DNA from: JBAZZQ01 sp041658725
GTDB lineage: Bacteria; Planctomycetota; Phycisphaerae; JAAYCJ01
Direction of reading: 5' to 3'
Assembly: GCA_041658725.1 (NCBI GenBank)
Contig: JBAZZQ010000013.1
Location: 1-64,000 of the forward strand
DNA: 64,000 nucleotides
In this document: positions 45,154 through 54,361 of the stretch, piece after piece
Layout: every line of letters begins with the position of its first letter
Numbering within the stretch: the stretch's first letter is position 1
Made by a program: the position numbers and the translations under genes
The notes under the pieces: model-generated
The model's database searches: none
The model's input: the letters and a program-made list of their open reading frames with translations, nothing else
Told to the model about the DNA's origin: nothing

Positions 45154-46788
45154 TTATTTTCGTCCCGTCAGGACCGGCAGAAGCGTTTTGCCGTCGAGGG
45201 GTCCGATGGTCTTTAACCGATCCGTACATCCGAGCATATCGAGGACCGTCGGCATCACATCGACGAGTCGGGCGGTTTTAATGCTGCCTTGAGCGATTCC
45301 CGGACCCGCTACGACAAAGGGAACGACCATATCATCTCGAATAATCGAACCATGTCCACCCAAAGCTTTTTTGTCAAAATCCCATCCTTTGGCGGCAAAT
45401 AAACCGATCTGGCCGGCCCGTGGACTGTCATAAAACTCAATCACCTGGGGAACAAAATCCGGAAATTCGGATGTACAACTGGCGTTAAGCCAGGTTTCGC
45501 TATCGTAAAAATCCTTATTCACCATTCCCACTGTAAAAGGGAACTTACCATATCCCAACGGATCGTTCCTAAGGTTTTTATAGCGGTACACTTTTGTCCC
45601 GTCCGGGTTGATCTTCCGAGTCACCTGCCCCTGACCATCAGCGGTAAAGACTCTGACATTATTTTCATCCACCTTGGCCGTGACTATCCGTACCGCCGGC
45701 ACTTGCGTCAGCAGTTCAATCAACTCCTTGCGTCCGTGCTGCTCGTAGACCCCAGAATCGTATTTTTCCAGAAAATGGCTGACCTGCTCGAACGACGGCT
45801 GATCGTGCCAGTGGTCGCCGCATCGTAAATGAAGCTGCGCCTGACGCGGACCACCGTCCACCATGACCACCCGATATTTTTTAAGATACTCATGCCATGC
45901 GCCGGGTTCTTTGTTTTCCAGGAACATTTGATCCACCACGGGAAGCTTTAAGTCCTTTCGCAAAAAGTCCTCCGGCAGCCAATAATTTTTTTTCTCGGCA
46001 TAAACATGCCCGTGATCGCTGGTGAAAATAAGGTAATAATCCTTCAAAAGTCCGTTATGCTCCAAAGCCCGGCAAATTCGACCAACCTGGTCATCGACGT
46101 TGATCATGGCGTTTTGATATGCCGCCGAATTCGCTCCATCCTCATGTCCGATATGGTCGAGCGTGGGAAAATAAGCAAAAATATAATCGGGCCACCGTCC
46201 CGTAACCGCGGAACAAGCGGCCACCTCTTCAAACCGCTGGGCGACCAGTTTATCCACGTCCGAATACCGGTCAAAAAACCAGTCGATTCCCGAACTCATC
46301 CAGTTATCATACGGGCGGGTCGCTCCCCGGCGATTGGGGGCTTGAATCGTTACCGTATATTTATCGCCCAATATTTCATAAATCGTCGGGGCTCGCAAAT
46401 CATGATCGACCTGCAAATAGGTGCGGGCGAGCATGTAATTCTGGTATTTGCCGGAATTACGGTCGAACCATTTATTCCCCATGATCTGATGATGGCCGGG
46501 ATACAGACCCGTATTGGCGGTGGCCATGCTGGCGTAGGTAATGCTGGGAAAACAACAGACGGCATTGTCCGCGTGGCAGCCCCGATTATATAGATATTTT
46601 TGGATATTCGGCAGCTGGCCCGCGCAGATCATCTCTTTCATTAGATCATCCCGCACGCCGTCCACCCAAAAAACCAGCACTCGGCGCTGGGGCACACGAA
46701 CCTGATCGTCCAGTTGAATTTTCAAGTCACCGGGATGCGCGCAGCCGCTCATCATCCACAGTGCCGCCAACAAAAATATCCGTTTCAT
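45154..46788 (-). CDS. Alkaline phosphatase/phosphodiesterase-superfamily lipoprotein
   Basis: Protein of 544 residues. The lipoprotein signal ends in MMSGC (Cys at about 16). Metal ligands of the type I phosphodiesterase/NPP fold are seen: VFWVDGVRDD, LDHIGHEDG, FTSDHGH and LGGHGS. The nucleophile segment reads CFPSITYASMATANTGLYPG, while NPP enzymes usually have FPTxTFPNH. The Thr is kept but the N-H pair is replaced by S-M, so the substrate probably differs. I chose the ATG at 46788 with AGAGG six bases upstream over longer frames. It is divergent from lpxA. Confidence 0.85.
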   Translation of the reverse strand: MKRIFLLAALWMMSGCAHPGDLKIQLDDQVRVPQRRVLVFWVDGVRDDLMKEMICAGQLPNIQKYLYNRGCHADNAVCCFPSITYASMATANTGLYPGHHQIMGNKWFDRNSGKYQNYMLARTYLQVDHDLRAPTIYEILGDKYTVTIQAPNRRGATRPYDNWMSSGIDWFFDRYSDVDKLVAQRFEEVAACSAVTGRWPDYIFAYFPTLDHIGHEDGANSAAYQNAMINVDDQVGRICRALEHNGLLKDYYLIFTSDHGHVYAEKKNYWLPEDFLRKDLKLPVVDQMFLENKEPGAWHEYLKKYRVVMVDGGPRQAQLHLRCGDHWHDQPSFEQVSHFLEKYDSGVYEQHGRKELIELLTQVPAVRIVTAKVDENNVRVFTADGQGQVTRKINPDGTKVYRYKNLRNDPLGYGKFPFTVGMVNKDFYDSETWLNASCTSEFPDFVPQVIEFYDSPRAGQIGLFAAKGWDFDKKALGGHGSIIRDDMVVPFVVAGPGIAQGSIKTARLVDVMPTVLDMLGCTDRLKTIGPLDGKTLLPVLTGRK

Positions 46789-46892
46789 TTCCATCCTCTC
46801 GTTGTTATTAGAGCGTGCAAACGTTAATATACGGATGAATAGCTTATACAAGCATCGCAGCAAAATCAACGAAGCTTTTGGAGGTCATTTAT

Positions 46893-47708
46893 ATGCCGAT
46901 ACACCCGACCGCGATTATCTCGCCCCAAACCGAGATCGATCCGACCGCCCAAATCGGTCCGTATGTGGTCATTGACGATGAGGTCAAAATCGGACCCAAT
47001 TGCCGAATTTTTCCGCATGTTTTCATCAACGGCTATACCACCATCGGAGCCAACAACGAAATTCATTCCGGAGCCGTCATCGGAGACAGTCCGCAAGACC
47101 TGGCGTTTAAACCCTGCCGAAGTTACGTCCGCATCGGCGATAACAATGTCATTCGCGAGGGAGCGACGATCCATCGCGGCTCCACTCCCGAATCGGAAAC
47201 GGTGATCGGAAATCACTGCTATCTGATGGCCAATTCGCACATCGCCCATAACTGCCGTCTGGCCGATCATGTCAAACTCGCCAATGGCGTCCTCCTGGCA
47301 GGGCATGTCCACATCGAGGAAGGATCTTTCCTTAGCGGCAACAGCGCGGTCCACCAATTTACCCGTATCGGACGGTTGTGCATGATCTCCGGTAATTCCC
47401 GGGTTACTATGGATGTCCCGCACTTCATGATAGTCTATGGCAATAGCGATGTCATCGGAATCAATCGCGTCGGGTTGAAACGGGCCGGGTTTACCTCCTC
47501 GCAGATTACGGACATTCGCGCCGCCTATCGATTTATCTGGCGGGGGGCCATGAACTTTTCCAAGGCGGTCGAGCAATTGGCAAAAGAAAATTCCTCGCCG
47601 GAGGTAAAGGAACTGCTCGATTTCATTCGTACTCCGTCCAAACGAGGCATCGCCGGTCCGCCACGTGAATCCAGAACCACCGGAAAAAATAATGACGAAA
47701 ATGACTAA
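46893..47708 (+). CDS. lpxA: Acyl-ACP:UDP-GlcNAc O-acyltransferase LpxA
   Basis: Catalyses the first step of lipid A synthesis in the cytoplasm. Protein of 271 residues with a left-handed beta-helix of hexapeptides (IHPTAIISPQTEIDPTAQIG). The catalytic His lies in NSHIAHNCRLADHVKLANGV, followed by GHVHIEEGSFLSGNSAVHQF and VGLKRAGF, all typical of LpxA. A helical C-terminal domain follows. I chose the ATG at 46893, ten bases after GGAGG, over the TTG at 46878. It indicates an LPS-type outer membrane. Its stop overlaps a possible start of the next frame (ATGACTAA). Confidence 0.92.
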   Translation: MPIHPTAIISPQTEIDPTAQIGPYVVIDDEVKIGPNCRIFPHVFINGYTTIGANNEIHSGAVIGDSPQDLAFKPCRSYVRIGDNNVIREGATIHRGSTPESETVIGNHCYLMANSHIAHNCRLADHVKLANGVLLAGHVHIEEGSFLSGNSAVHQFTRIGRLCMISGNSRVTMDVPHFMIVYGNSDVIGINRVGLKRAGFTSSQITDIRAAYRFIWRGAMNFSKAVEQLAKENSSPEVKELLDFIRTPSKRGIAGPPRESRTTGKNNDEND

Positions 47709-47751
47709 AAATCAAATAGATATTATAACCGTTCATATCCCATTGAAAATG

Positions 47752-47840
47752 GTCATTGCGAGACCGCGCAGCGGGCGCGGCAATCTCGTCCCTTCGCCAA
47801 AGGAACGAGATTGCTTCGTCGCTGCGCTCCTCGCAATGAC
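47752..47840. repeat. 89-bp REP/MITE-like element with nested palindromes
   Basis: Outer arms GTCATTGCGAG (47752-47762) and CTCGCAATGAC (47830-47840). Inner arms CAATCTCGT (47781-47789) and ACGAGATTG (47805-47813). The sequence resembles the CATTGCGAG...CTCGCAATGA repeats known from many unrelated bacterial genomes. Its right end supplies ATGAC to the following gene. Confidence 0.85.
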
Positions 47841-48849
47841 TGCGCCTGAACGGTTACTAACTATTTTCGTTTCTCTGATTGCCTTTTCGACATGCGTTTT
47901 CGCCCAGGAGCGAATCGCCGTCAACGATGTCCGCTGGCAGGACGGAAATTGCCCCGTCTGCGGAAAAAAAGTAAAACTCGCGGTTGTTACCGCCACTAAC
48001 ACCACTTGCGGAATTGACCGTGATCTTTTTATTCGCTCGGCTGGACCCCAGCCGGAATTTTACCTGATCGATACCTGTCCCAACTGCTGTTTCAGCGGTT
48101 ACCTGAACGATTTTGACCTCGTCCTCCCGCAACAGGTAAAAGATAATCTCAAAAAAACATTAAAACCACCCCATCCGATCAACCCCAAAATCCACCAGCA
48201 GGAAATCGCCACCCTGGACAAATATGAATTGGCCTATCAGACTTTTAAAATTCTCGGCCGATCAGACGAATCCTTCGGTTGGCTTACACTTCGGGCCAGT
48301 TGGATCGCACGTGATTTATATTGCAACCTGCCCAAACATCCCGCAATCGTCGATGTGCTGATCGAAGCCGGCAAACTCGTCCCTCCCGCCGGAAAAGATT
48401 CCAATCCCGCCGAACGTGAAGTGAGGCAGGCAAAAAAACTTGCATTACATATGACGAATTCAAAAACGAAGTGGAACTACGACGCCGTGATCGCCTTGCT
48501 CTATCGTCGGCATGGTGAAAATCGATCCGCCTTAAAATCTATCGACCGAATCGGGCAAAACAAAAATACTCCCGCCGATATTCGAGACCTTTTCGTGCAG
48601 ATGAAACGGTCGATCGCCACCGAGCAACACTGGCAGGAGCTTTCCGCCGAGCATTTCAACCGGGCCTTTACAACAGGCACGATCAGTCCTGCGAACCAGG
48701 CTATCGCCAAATATCTTCTCGCCCAGTTATATCACCGCCTGGGAAAAAAGGACGAGGCTCGACGATGGCTAAATGAGGCGATTCTCGACCGGAGGCTTCC
48801 CGCCAACCTGCTCCAATGGGCCAAGGAAACCCAGGAGCAACGGCCTTGA
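47836..48849 (+). CDS. DUF2225/TPR-like secreted zinc-ribbon protein
   Basis: Protein of 337 residues from the ATG at 47836: signal peptide LLTIFVSLIAFSTCVFA, then a DUF2225-like zinc-ribbon region with CPVCGKK, DRDLFIRSAGPQPEFY and CPNCCFSGYLNDF (four Cys). Helical, TPR-like repeats follow (AKYLLAQLYHRLGKKDEARR). Function unknown in the family. The frame also continues upstream to 47701, overlapping lpxA, but those ~45 residues are the translated REP element plus a short leader, and the hydrophobic signal begins right after it. No good ribosome-binding site precedes either start. It ends two bases before nfi. Confidence 0.7.
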   Translation: MTAPERLLTIFVSLIAFSTCVFAQERIAVNDVRWQDGNCPVCGKKVKLAVVTATNTTCGIDRDLFIRSAGPQPEFYLIDTCPNCCFSGYLNDFDLVLPQQVKDNLKKTLKPPHPINPKIHQQEIATLDKYELAYQTFKILGRSDESFGWLTLRASWIARDLYCNLPKHPAIVDVLIEAGKLVPPAGKDSNPAEREVRQAKKLALHMTNSKTKWNYDAVIALLYRRHGENRSALKSIDRIGQNKNTPADIRDLFVQMKRSIATEQHWQELSAEHFNRAFTTGTISPANQAIAKYLLAQLYHRLGKKDEARRWLNEAILDRRLPANLLQWAKETQEQRP

Positions 48850-48851
48850 AA

Positions 48852-49553
48852 ATGAACCCATCCATCCATTGGCCGACAACCCCCGCCGAGGGAGTTGAAT
48901 TGCAAAAACAAATGGCGCGGATGGTAAAGATCCAACCCTTACCCTCACCGCCAAGAATCCTTGCCGCCATTGACCTGGCTCACATCGGCTCGCCCCGCCG
49001 ACCCACCCATCAGGCGGCGGGAATTATTGTGTACGATCTTGAAAAGAAAGAAACCATCGAACGCCGTTCCGTCATCCGGCCCGTGACGTTTCCCTACATC
49101 CCCGGCCTGCTTTCGTTTCGCGAGGCCCCTGCCGCACTGGAGGTCATCGAGCTGATTTCTACCCCCGTCGATGTTTTCTTAATCGACGGCCAGGGATTGG
49201 CTCATCCCCGACGAATCGGAATCGCCAGTCACTTGGGAATCCTGATCGACCGGCCAACTATCGGTTGCGCGAAAAGTCGATTGACCGGCCAGCCTCAACA
49301 ACCCTTACCCGCCAGACGCGGGTCCCGAATAAATTTGCTGGATGGCGATGAAATTATCGGGGCGATTGTGCGAACCCGGACGAAGGTCAAGCCCTTGTAT
49401 GTTTCCATTGGAAATTTAATTACTCTGGAAGAATGTATCGAGGTTGTATTAAAATCCGCAGACCGTTATCGCTTGCCGGAACCCGCGCGTCTGGCCCATA
49501 ATTATGTTACAATGATCGCCAAAGGAGTATTAAAACCCGACGAACATTTATAA
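48852..49553 (+). CDS. nfi: Endonuclease V (deoxyinosine 3' endonuclease)
   Basis: Cuts DNA one base 3' of deoxyinosine in repair of deaminated adenine. Protein of 233 residues, near the usual length. The metal-binding carboxylates can be placed in AAIDLAHIG (~40), FREAPA (~90) and DGQGLAHPRRIG (~112-123). The C-terminal ~20 residues (ARLAHNYVTM) are typical. I chose the ATG at 48852 just after the DUF2225 stop; the frame also opens at 48816 inside that gene. It is followed by a REP-like hairpin. Confidence 0.93.
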   Translation: MNPSIHWPTTPAEGVELQKQMARMVKIQPLPSPPRILAAIDLAHIGSPRRPTHQAAGIIVYDLEKKETIERRSVIRPVTFPYIPGLLSFREAPAALEVIELISTPVDVFLIDGQGLAHPRRIGIASHLGILIDRPTIGCAKSRLTGQPQQPLPARRGSRINLLDGDEIIGAIVRTRTKVKPLYVSIGNLITLEECIEVVLKSADRYRLPEPARLAHNYVTMIAKGVLKPDEHL

Positions 49554-49555
49554 GA

Positions 49556-49575
49556 GGGCGGAGCAAGCCCCGCCC
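49556..49575. repeat. REP-like GGGCGGAGC hairpin
   Basis: GGGCGGAGC-AA-GCCCCGCCC, nine positions with one mismatch, starting three bases after the nfi stop. It resembles the element at 14433-14459 in form. The next gene starts 14 bases later without a clear ribosome-binding site. Confidence 0.65.
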
Positions 49576-49589
49576 CTACTTTAAAAATT

Positions 49590-50777
49590 ATGACAAATGT
49601 ACATATATCACAATTAACGATCTACCAGCTGGCCATGCCTTTTCGCCGACAGTTCCGCCACGCCGCGGCCCAGCGATCCGTGGGCGATAACATCATCGTT
49701 CAACTCGAACTCGGAAACGGCCAGGTCGGTTTCGGCGAGACCCTTGCCCGCGAATATGTTACCGGTGAAACACCCGCCTCCGTTGTCGATTCGATCCAAA
49801 GAATTTTTCTGCCCATTCTCATGCAATTCAACCCGGACGGTTTTGGTGAAGTGATCGAGCTTTTGGAGCGTCTGCCCCTCGTCGATAACGGTAAACCCCT
49901 CTACGCCGCCAGATGCGCGGTTGAACTGGCTCTGCTCGATGTCTACGGCAAGCAATTCAATCGTAACCCGGAAATTCTCACCGGCTGGATCGATCAACCC
50001 TTCTGGGAACCGCCCGGAGCGGCAGCCTCCGTCACTTACAGCGGTGTGATCGGAACGATGAAGCCGAAAAAGGCGGCACTGGTCGCCCGCCTCATGCGTC
50101 TCTGGAAATTATCCGATTTTAAAATCAAAGTCGGCGACCCCGCCGAATTCGACCGCCTGGGCGAGGTGGCCAAGGCGCTTGCTCGTCCCATCAAAGCCGG
50201 ACAAGTCCGTCTTCGCGTCGATGCCAACGGAGCCTGGAAACCCGAAGATTTAAAGGAAAAAGTCGATCGCCTTGAAGACCTGGGAATCCTGTACCTGGAA
50301 CAGCCCACCCTCCCGCGATTCGATGACGGTTGGCTTCCCATTCAACATCACAGCGGAGTCAATCTGATCGCCGACGAATCCCTGGTCAGCCTTGCCGACG
50401 CCGAACGGCTGACCCGTCAATACACGGTCGGAATCTTTAACATTCGCCTGGCCAAAAATGGCGGTCTGCTCCCCTCGCTCAAACTCGCCGCCTTCGCCTT
50501 CAGCCGGGGAATCGAAGTCCAACTCGGCTGCATGGTTGGCGAAACAGGAATCCTCACCGCCGCCGGGCAGTGGTTCGCAAATCTGGTGCCCGAAATTATC
50601 TTCGCCGAAGGCGGTTACGGCAAATGGCTCCTCAAGGACGATCTCTTGAGCAAACCCGTTAAATTCCGCTACGCCGGAAAAATCCCAACCCCGAAAGGCC
50701 CGGGGCTGGGGATACAGGTCGATCTGGCAAAAATACGCAAATACATCACATCGGAACCTCTTTCGATCAATATTTAA
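49590..50777 (+). CDS. Enolase-superfamily (MLE subgroup) epimerase/cycloisomerase
   Basis: Protein of 395 residues with the muconate-lactonizing subgroup active site. The KxK motif is in DFKIKVG (~178-182). Metal ligands are Asp in RVDANGAW (~211), Glu in YLEQP (~237) and Asp in IADES (~262). The second base Lys is in RLAKNGG (~288) and GCMVGETG follows. These enzymes abstract a proton alpha to a carboxylate; dipeptide epimerase, o-succinylbenzoate synthase and acid-sugar functions are all possible. No menaquinone or peptidase gene is adjacent to decide. No ribosome-binding site is evident after the REP hairpin. Confidence 0.85.
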   Translation: MTNVHISQLTIYQLAMPFRRQFRHAAAQRSVGDNIIVQLELGNGQVGFGETLAREYVTGETPASVVDSIQRIFLPILMQFNPDGFGEVIELLERLPLVDNGKPLYAARCAVELALLDVYGKQFNRNPEILTGWIDQPFWEPPGAAASVTYSGVIGTMKPKKAALVARLMRLWKLSDFKIKVGDPAEFDRLGEVAKALARPIKAGQVRLRVDANGAWKPEDLKEKVDRLEDLGILYLEQPTLPRFDDGWLPIQHHSGVNLIADESLVSLADAERLTRQYTVGIFNIRLAKNGGLLPSLKLAAFAFSRGIEVQLGCMVGETGILTAAGQWFANLVPEIIFAEGGYGKWLLKDDLLSKPVKFRYAGKIPTPKGPGLGIQVDLAKIRKYITSEPLSINI

Positions 50778-50794
50778 ACTAAAGGATTTTCGTA

Positions 50795-51115
50795 ATGGAG
50801 CCATCGGAAAGAATCGAAAAATCTAAAAAAATCCTTTTGCAAAACGCGAAGGACGGTCTGGCCCTTTATGCCCTGGCGATGGAATATAACTCTCGGGGTG
50901 ATTTTACCGCGGCATTGGATTATCTGGACCACCTTTTGAAAATCGACCCCACCCATGTCCCGGGATATTATCAAAAAGCCCTGATCCATGTAAAGCTTTC
51001 GCAAAACGACGAGGCCAAGTCGGTCCTGGAGGCGGGCCTACCCAAGGCCGCCGAAGCGGGCCATCTTCACACGCGAGACAAAATGCGCGAGTTGCTGGAA
51101 GCAATCGACAAATAA
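50795..51115 (+). CDS. Small TPR protein
   Basis: Protein of 106 residues, no signal or membrane segment. About two TPR units (GLALYALAMEYNSRGDFTAA, VPGYYQKALIHVKLSQNDEA) and a short capping helix. It begins 17 bases after the enolase-superfamily gene with AAAGGA before the ATG, as last gene of the lpxA run. Probably a cytoplasmic adaptor; partner unknown. Confidence 0.75.
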   Translation: MEPSERIEKSKKILLQNAKDGLALYALAMEYNSRGDFTAALDYLDHLLKIDPTHVPGYYQKALIHVKLSQNDEAKSVLEAGLPKAAEAGHLHTRDKMRELLEAIDK

Positions 51116-51153
51116 ATGTACCGGAAAACGATGGTGTATTAGCTTTTAAACTC

Positions 51154-51181
51154 ATTCTAACATTCTTGAGAATGTTAGAAT
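51154..51181. terminator. Bidirectional terminator hairpin
   Basis: ATTCTAACATTC-TTGA-GAATGTTAGAAT, a perfect 12-pair stem between two convergent genes. A/T-rich flanks on both sides suit termination in either direction. Confidence 0.65.
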
Positions 51182-51229
51182 TAACTTTCATCGTTTCAGC
51201 ATCGGTGGCAAGCCCCTCTGCATCGGGAT

Positions 51230-52891
51230 TTAGCTTAATGACGCTTTGGCCAGTTTGGCCTGTTCACTTTCCGGGGCGAGTTCGATAATCGACTGCCAGG
51301 ATGTTTTTGCCCGGTCGTGCATTCCGATATTTTCCAGGGCCTGGGCGAGGGCGGCCAGGGCGTCGATGTTCTGCCCATTCCGGCGGAGGCTTTGCTCGAA
51401 TTCCTCGACGGCCATAGGGTATCTGGCCTGATCAGAGTAGATCAATCCCAACTGATAATGCACGTCGGCGAATCCGGGTTCGAGGATGACGGCCCGCTCA
51501 AAGTATTTTTGAGCTTCATCTTTTTTGTTCAGCTCGTAAAGGGCGAGTCCTAGTTTGACCATCGCTTTGACATAATCGGGATTGATGTCGACTGCCAGGC
51601 GAAATTCCACAGCGGCCTGAGCGACTTTACCCTGGGCCTTCAGGAGCAACCCGAACCGGTAATGCCAATCCGCCCGCTGCGGATGACTTTCCAGGGCATA
51701 AGCAAAACGTTCGGTTTGAATATCCAGGAGCTGTTTGGCGACCGTGCGATTATCCGTCTGGGGTTCCAGGTACTCTTTCGCCTGTCGGGCCGCGGAGGCT
51801 TTTAACTCCAGCCGGGCAACTTCGGCAAACAGCATGGTGGTGTTGGGTTCAATGGCGGCGGCCAGTTCGATGGTTTCCGACGCCTTATCCTGTAATCCGG
51901 TGTGATATTGGGCGACCGACAAACCAACATAGGCGTTTAGGAGCCGGTCATTAACGTCTATGGCCCGGCTGAACCATTCCGCGGCAGGAAGATAACGTCC
52001 CATCCGCAAATGATAGGTCCCGAATTTTACCATGGCTTCGAGATATCCAGGATGAATCTCCAGGGCCTTTTTATACGAGCTTACCGCCTGATCGTCCTGA
52101 CCCAGTTTGGCGTGAAGCTCTGCCAGTTGAAGATAGGTATCGGGAAATTCTCCCTGTTTTTCCAGCAGCGATTCCAGGGTTTCAATGGCCTTTCCAATCT
52201 CTCCGGATTTGATATAGGCTCGAACGATTTCATTTTCCGTTTCCCAATTTTCCGGTTCGATAGTCAGGGCAATCTGGTATTCCGCTACGGCTTTCTTCTC
52301 GTAGCCGTTGTTTAGGTACAAACCCGCCAGAAGGATTCGGCTTTGAATATCCTCTGGGTCGATTTCGCATAAAGCCTGATAATGTTTAATGGCTTCACCC
52401 AGCTCATGGTGGTGAAAATGAATCGCCGCCAACCGCTGATGTCCATTGACCAGGTTGGGAGTGAATTTCAGGGTCTTTTCATAATAGTGCATGGCCTTTT
52501 GTTCGTTTCGGTTCGTCTCATACAAAAACCCCAGGGCAAAGTGAATACACGTGTCCGTTTCCGCGTTTTCCCGGACCAGACGTTCCAGAACCTCGATCGC
52601 GTCTTCTCGCCGACCAAGCCGTTCGAGGATGCAGCAAAGGATTAATTTCCCTTCCAGAACATCGGAGCCTTGGTCGGTTAACTTCTGGGCATAGTCCAGG
52701 GCTTGCTCGGTAACCCCTTGCCGGTAAAAACTCACCGCCGCTTTTAACAGCAGGTCGGGGTCGTTCGGACGTTCACTCAAATGAATTTTAAGAACCTTGG
52801 TGTCCGCCTTGAAGGCCTCCAGTCGTTGTCCGAAAACGCACCATAAGCTTCCCACCAATCCTTTGCCCAGTATTTCCAATAATTGCGACAT
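51230..52891 (-). CDS. Cytoplasmic TPR protein (553 residues)
   Basis: Almost wholly TPR repeats with no signal peptide or membrane helix. Units include HFALGFLYETNRNEQKAMHY, DIQSRILLAGLYLNNGYEKK and DVHYQLGLIYSDQARYPMAV. GGAGAAGG lies before the ATG. It is 14 bases downstream of another TPR gene with which it is surely co-transcribed. TPR proteins of this kind scaffold complexes; nothing in the context names the partner. Confidence 0.8.
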   Translation of the reverse strand: MSQLLEILGKGLVGSLWCVFGQRLEAFKADTKVLKIHLSERPNDPDLLLKAAVSFYRQGVTEQALDYAQKLTDQGSDVLEGKLILCCILERLGRREDAIEVLERLVRENAETDTCIHFALGFLYETNRNEQKAMHYYEKTLKFTPNLVNGHQRLAAIHFHHHELGEAIKHYQALCEIDPEDIQSRILLAGLYLNNGYEKKAVAEYQIALTIEPENWETENEIVRAYIKSGEIGKAIETLESLLEKQGEFPDTYLQLAELHAKLGQDDQAVSSYKKALEIHPGYLEAMVKFGTYHLRMGRYLPAAEWFSRAIDVNDRLLNAYVGLSVAQYHTGLQDKASETIELAAAIEPNTTMLFAEVARLELKASAARQAKEYLEPQTDNRTVAKQLLDIQTERFAYALESHPQRADWHYRFGLLLKAQGKVAQAAVEFRLAVDINPDYVKAMVKLGLALYELNKKDEAQKYFERAVILEPGFADVHYQLGLIYSDQARYPMAVEEFEQSLRRNGQNIDALAALAQALENIGMHDRAKTSWQSIIELAPESEQAKLAKASLS

Positions 52892-52905
52892 AAATTAACC
52901 TTCTC

Positions 52906-54219
52906 CTATGCTACCGAGGTTACCAGGGCGTCTTCCGCCGCCTGAAATTCGTTGTTTAACTTCAGGGCACGGCGGTAATGCCGTCGGGCGTGTTCCAGAG
53001 ACCCTTGTTTATGATAAAGATTACCGAGCAAATAATGCACATCGGCATAATTCGCACCATTAAGAATCGCGGTTTGCAATCTGGTGATCGCTTCCTGATT
53101 CCGGTCGGTTTGCGAATATAACCGGGCTAGTTGGATAAGCGCATTTACATATCGAGGGTTGATTTCCAGAGCTTGTTGGGATTCCCGGATCGCTTTATCC
53201 GATTGGCCAAGACGCTGGTAAATGCAGCTGCAATGATGATGAAGGTCGGCGTATTCCGGATGTCGTTCCAAAGCCCGCATGACAATCTGGAGCAAGGCCG
53301 AAAATATCTGATCGTCGATATCAGTTGTCGGCAAATCCAGGAACGCGGTGACGAAGTCCGGCTCCGCAACGATCAATTCGGAAAGATTATTCAGTGCCGC
53401 AACGGCGCCGGTGGACGAAATCTGATCGATTTTGACAACATCCATAGTCACCGCCAACCCCTCATGCCGGGCCTGTTTGACCACCAAAGTTAAATGGCAC
53501 AAAAGCCAGTTGTTCTCCGGTTCCAGGCGATGGGCCTGCTGCAAATGGCGAACTCCTTCGATCAGGTGTCCCCGCAATCCCTGAGCCAAACCCAATTTCC
53601 ATTGGGCATCGACATTTTCAGGTCTAAGCCGGCAGGCTTTGGTCAAATAAGGTATGGATTGTTCGACCTGGTCCTGACCGGCCAGGATCATCCCCAAATT
53701 AAAATTCACATCGAAATTGGATGGGAATTGCCTGACCATGCTTTCAAGAAGCGAAACGGCCCGATCGAAATGACCGCCAGCATAATAACTGAGGGCTTCT
53801 TTGAGTCGAAGGTCGGGATTTTCCCCTTTCAATGTCGCTAAACGGGACATTTGTGCGCCCGCCTGGGTATATTTTTCCTGCTTGAGATAGCATTGGGCCA
53901 GGAAGGAAATCATGGCCTTCGAATCTGGATTGCTTTTTATCCCGCGTTGTAAATAGCGGGCGGCCAAATCGAAATTTCCATTTTCCATAAGTAATTCTGC
54001 GTGTTTTCGGCAGGCGACGGCGTGATAAAATCGGGACACTTGACCTTGCAGGCTTGTCGAATCGATAAGCTTTGCCAACAAATCGGCAGCCTGATCATAG
54101 ACGCCGGACTTGTAGAGACTCATTGCGTCCTTATAAAGGGCACGGTTGTTCTGAGCCTTATCCAGGACGTTTGTTTCGGTTTGCATCTTTTGCTCTGCCA
54201 CGTTTTTTTCTCCGGTCAT
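52906..54219 (-). CDS. Cytoplasmic TPR protein (437 residues)
   Basis: TPR repeats at about 25-240 and 330-430 (FDVNFNLGMILAGQDQVEQS, DVHYLLGNLYHKQGSLEHAR) with a less regular middle segment (~250-320). No signal peptide. The ATG at 54219 has a crowded ribosome-binding site; a GTG six codons on, ten bases after GGAG, is a reasonable alternative. It is first gene of a two-gene TPR operon, divergent from the HEAT-repeat gene. Confidence 0.78.
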   Translation of the reverse strand: MTGEKNVAEQKMQTETNVLDKAQNNRALYKDAMSLYKSGVYDQAADLLAKLIDSTSLQGQVSRFYHAVACRKHAELLMENGNFDLAARYLQRGIKSNPDSKAMISFLAQCYLKQEKYTQAGAQMSRLATLKGENPDLRLKEALSYYAGGHFDRAVSLLESMVRQFPSNFDVNFNLGMILAGQDQVEQSIPYLTKACRLRPENVDAQWKLGLAQGLRGHLIEGVRHLQQAHRLEPENNWLLCHLTLVVKQARHEGLAVTMDVVKIDQISSTGAVAALNNLSELIVAEPDFVTAFLDLPTTDIDDQIFSALLQIVMRALERHPEYADLHHHCSCIYQRLGQSDKAIRESQQALEINPRYVNALIQLARLYSQTDRNQEAITRLQTAILNGANYADVHYLLGNLYHKQGSLEHARRHYRRALKLNNEFQAAEDALVTSVA

Positions 54220-54361
54220 TTCCTGTTACGGTGTCCAGACCAATACATAGTGCAATTATCGGCAGCCCGGAGAGGTACAATTATTTGAAAATTCAACTTA
54301 CTTTAAGCTTCAGAAGCTTGACAAGCTGACCGATAAAATTATTGCCGGAAGGGAACGGTCA

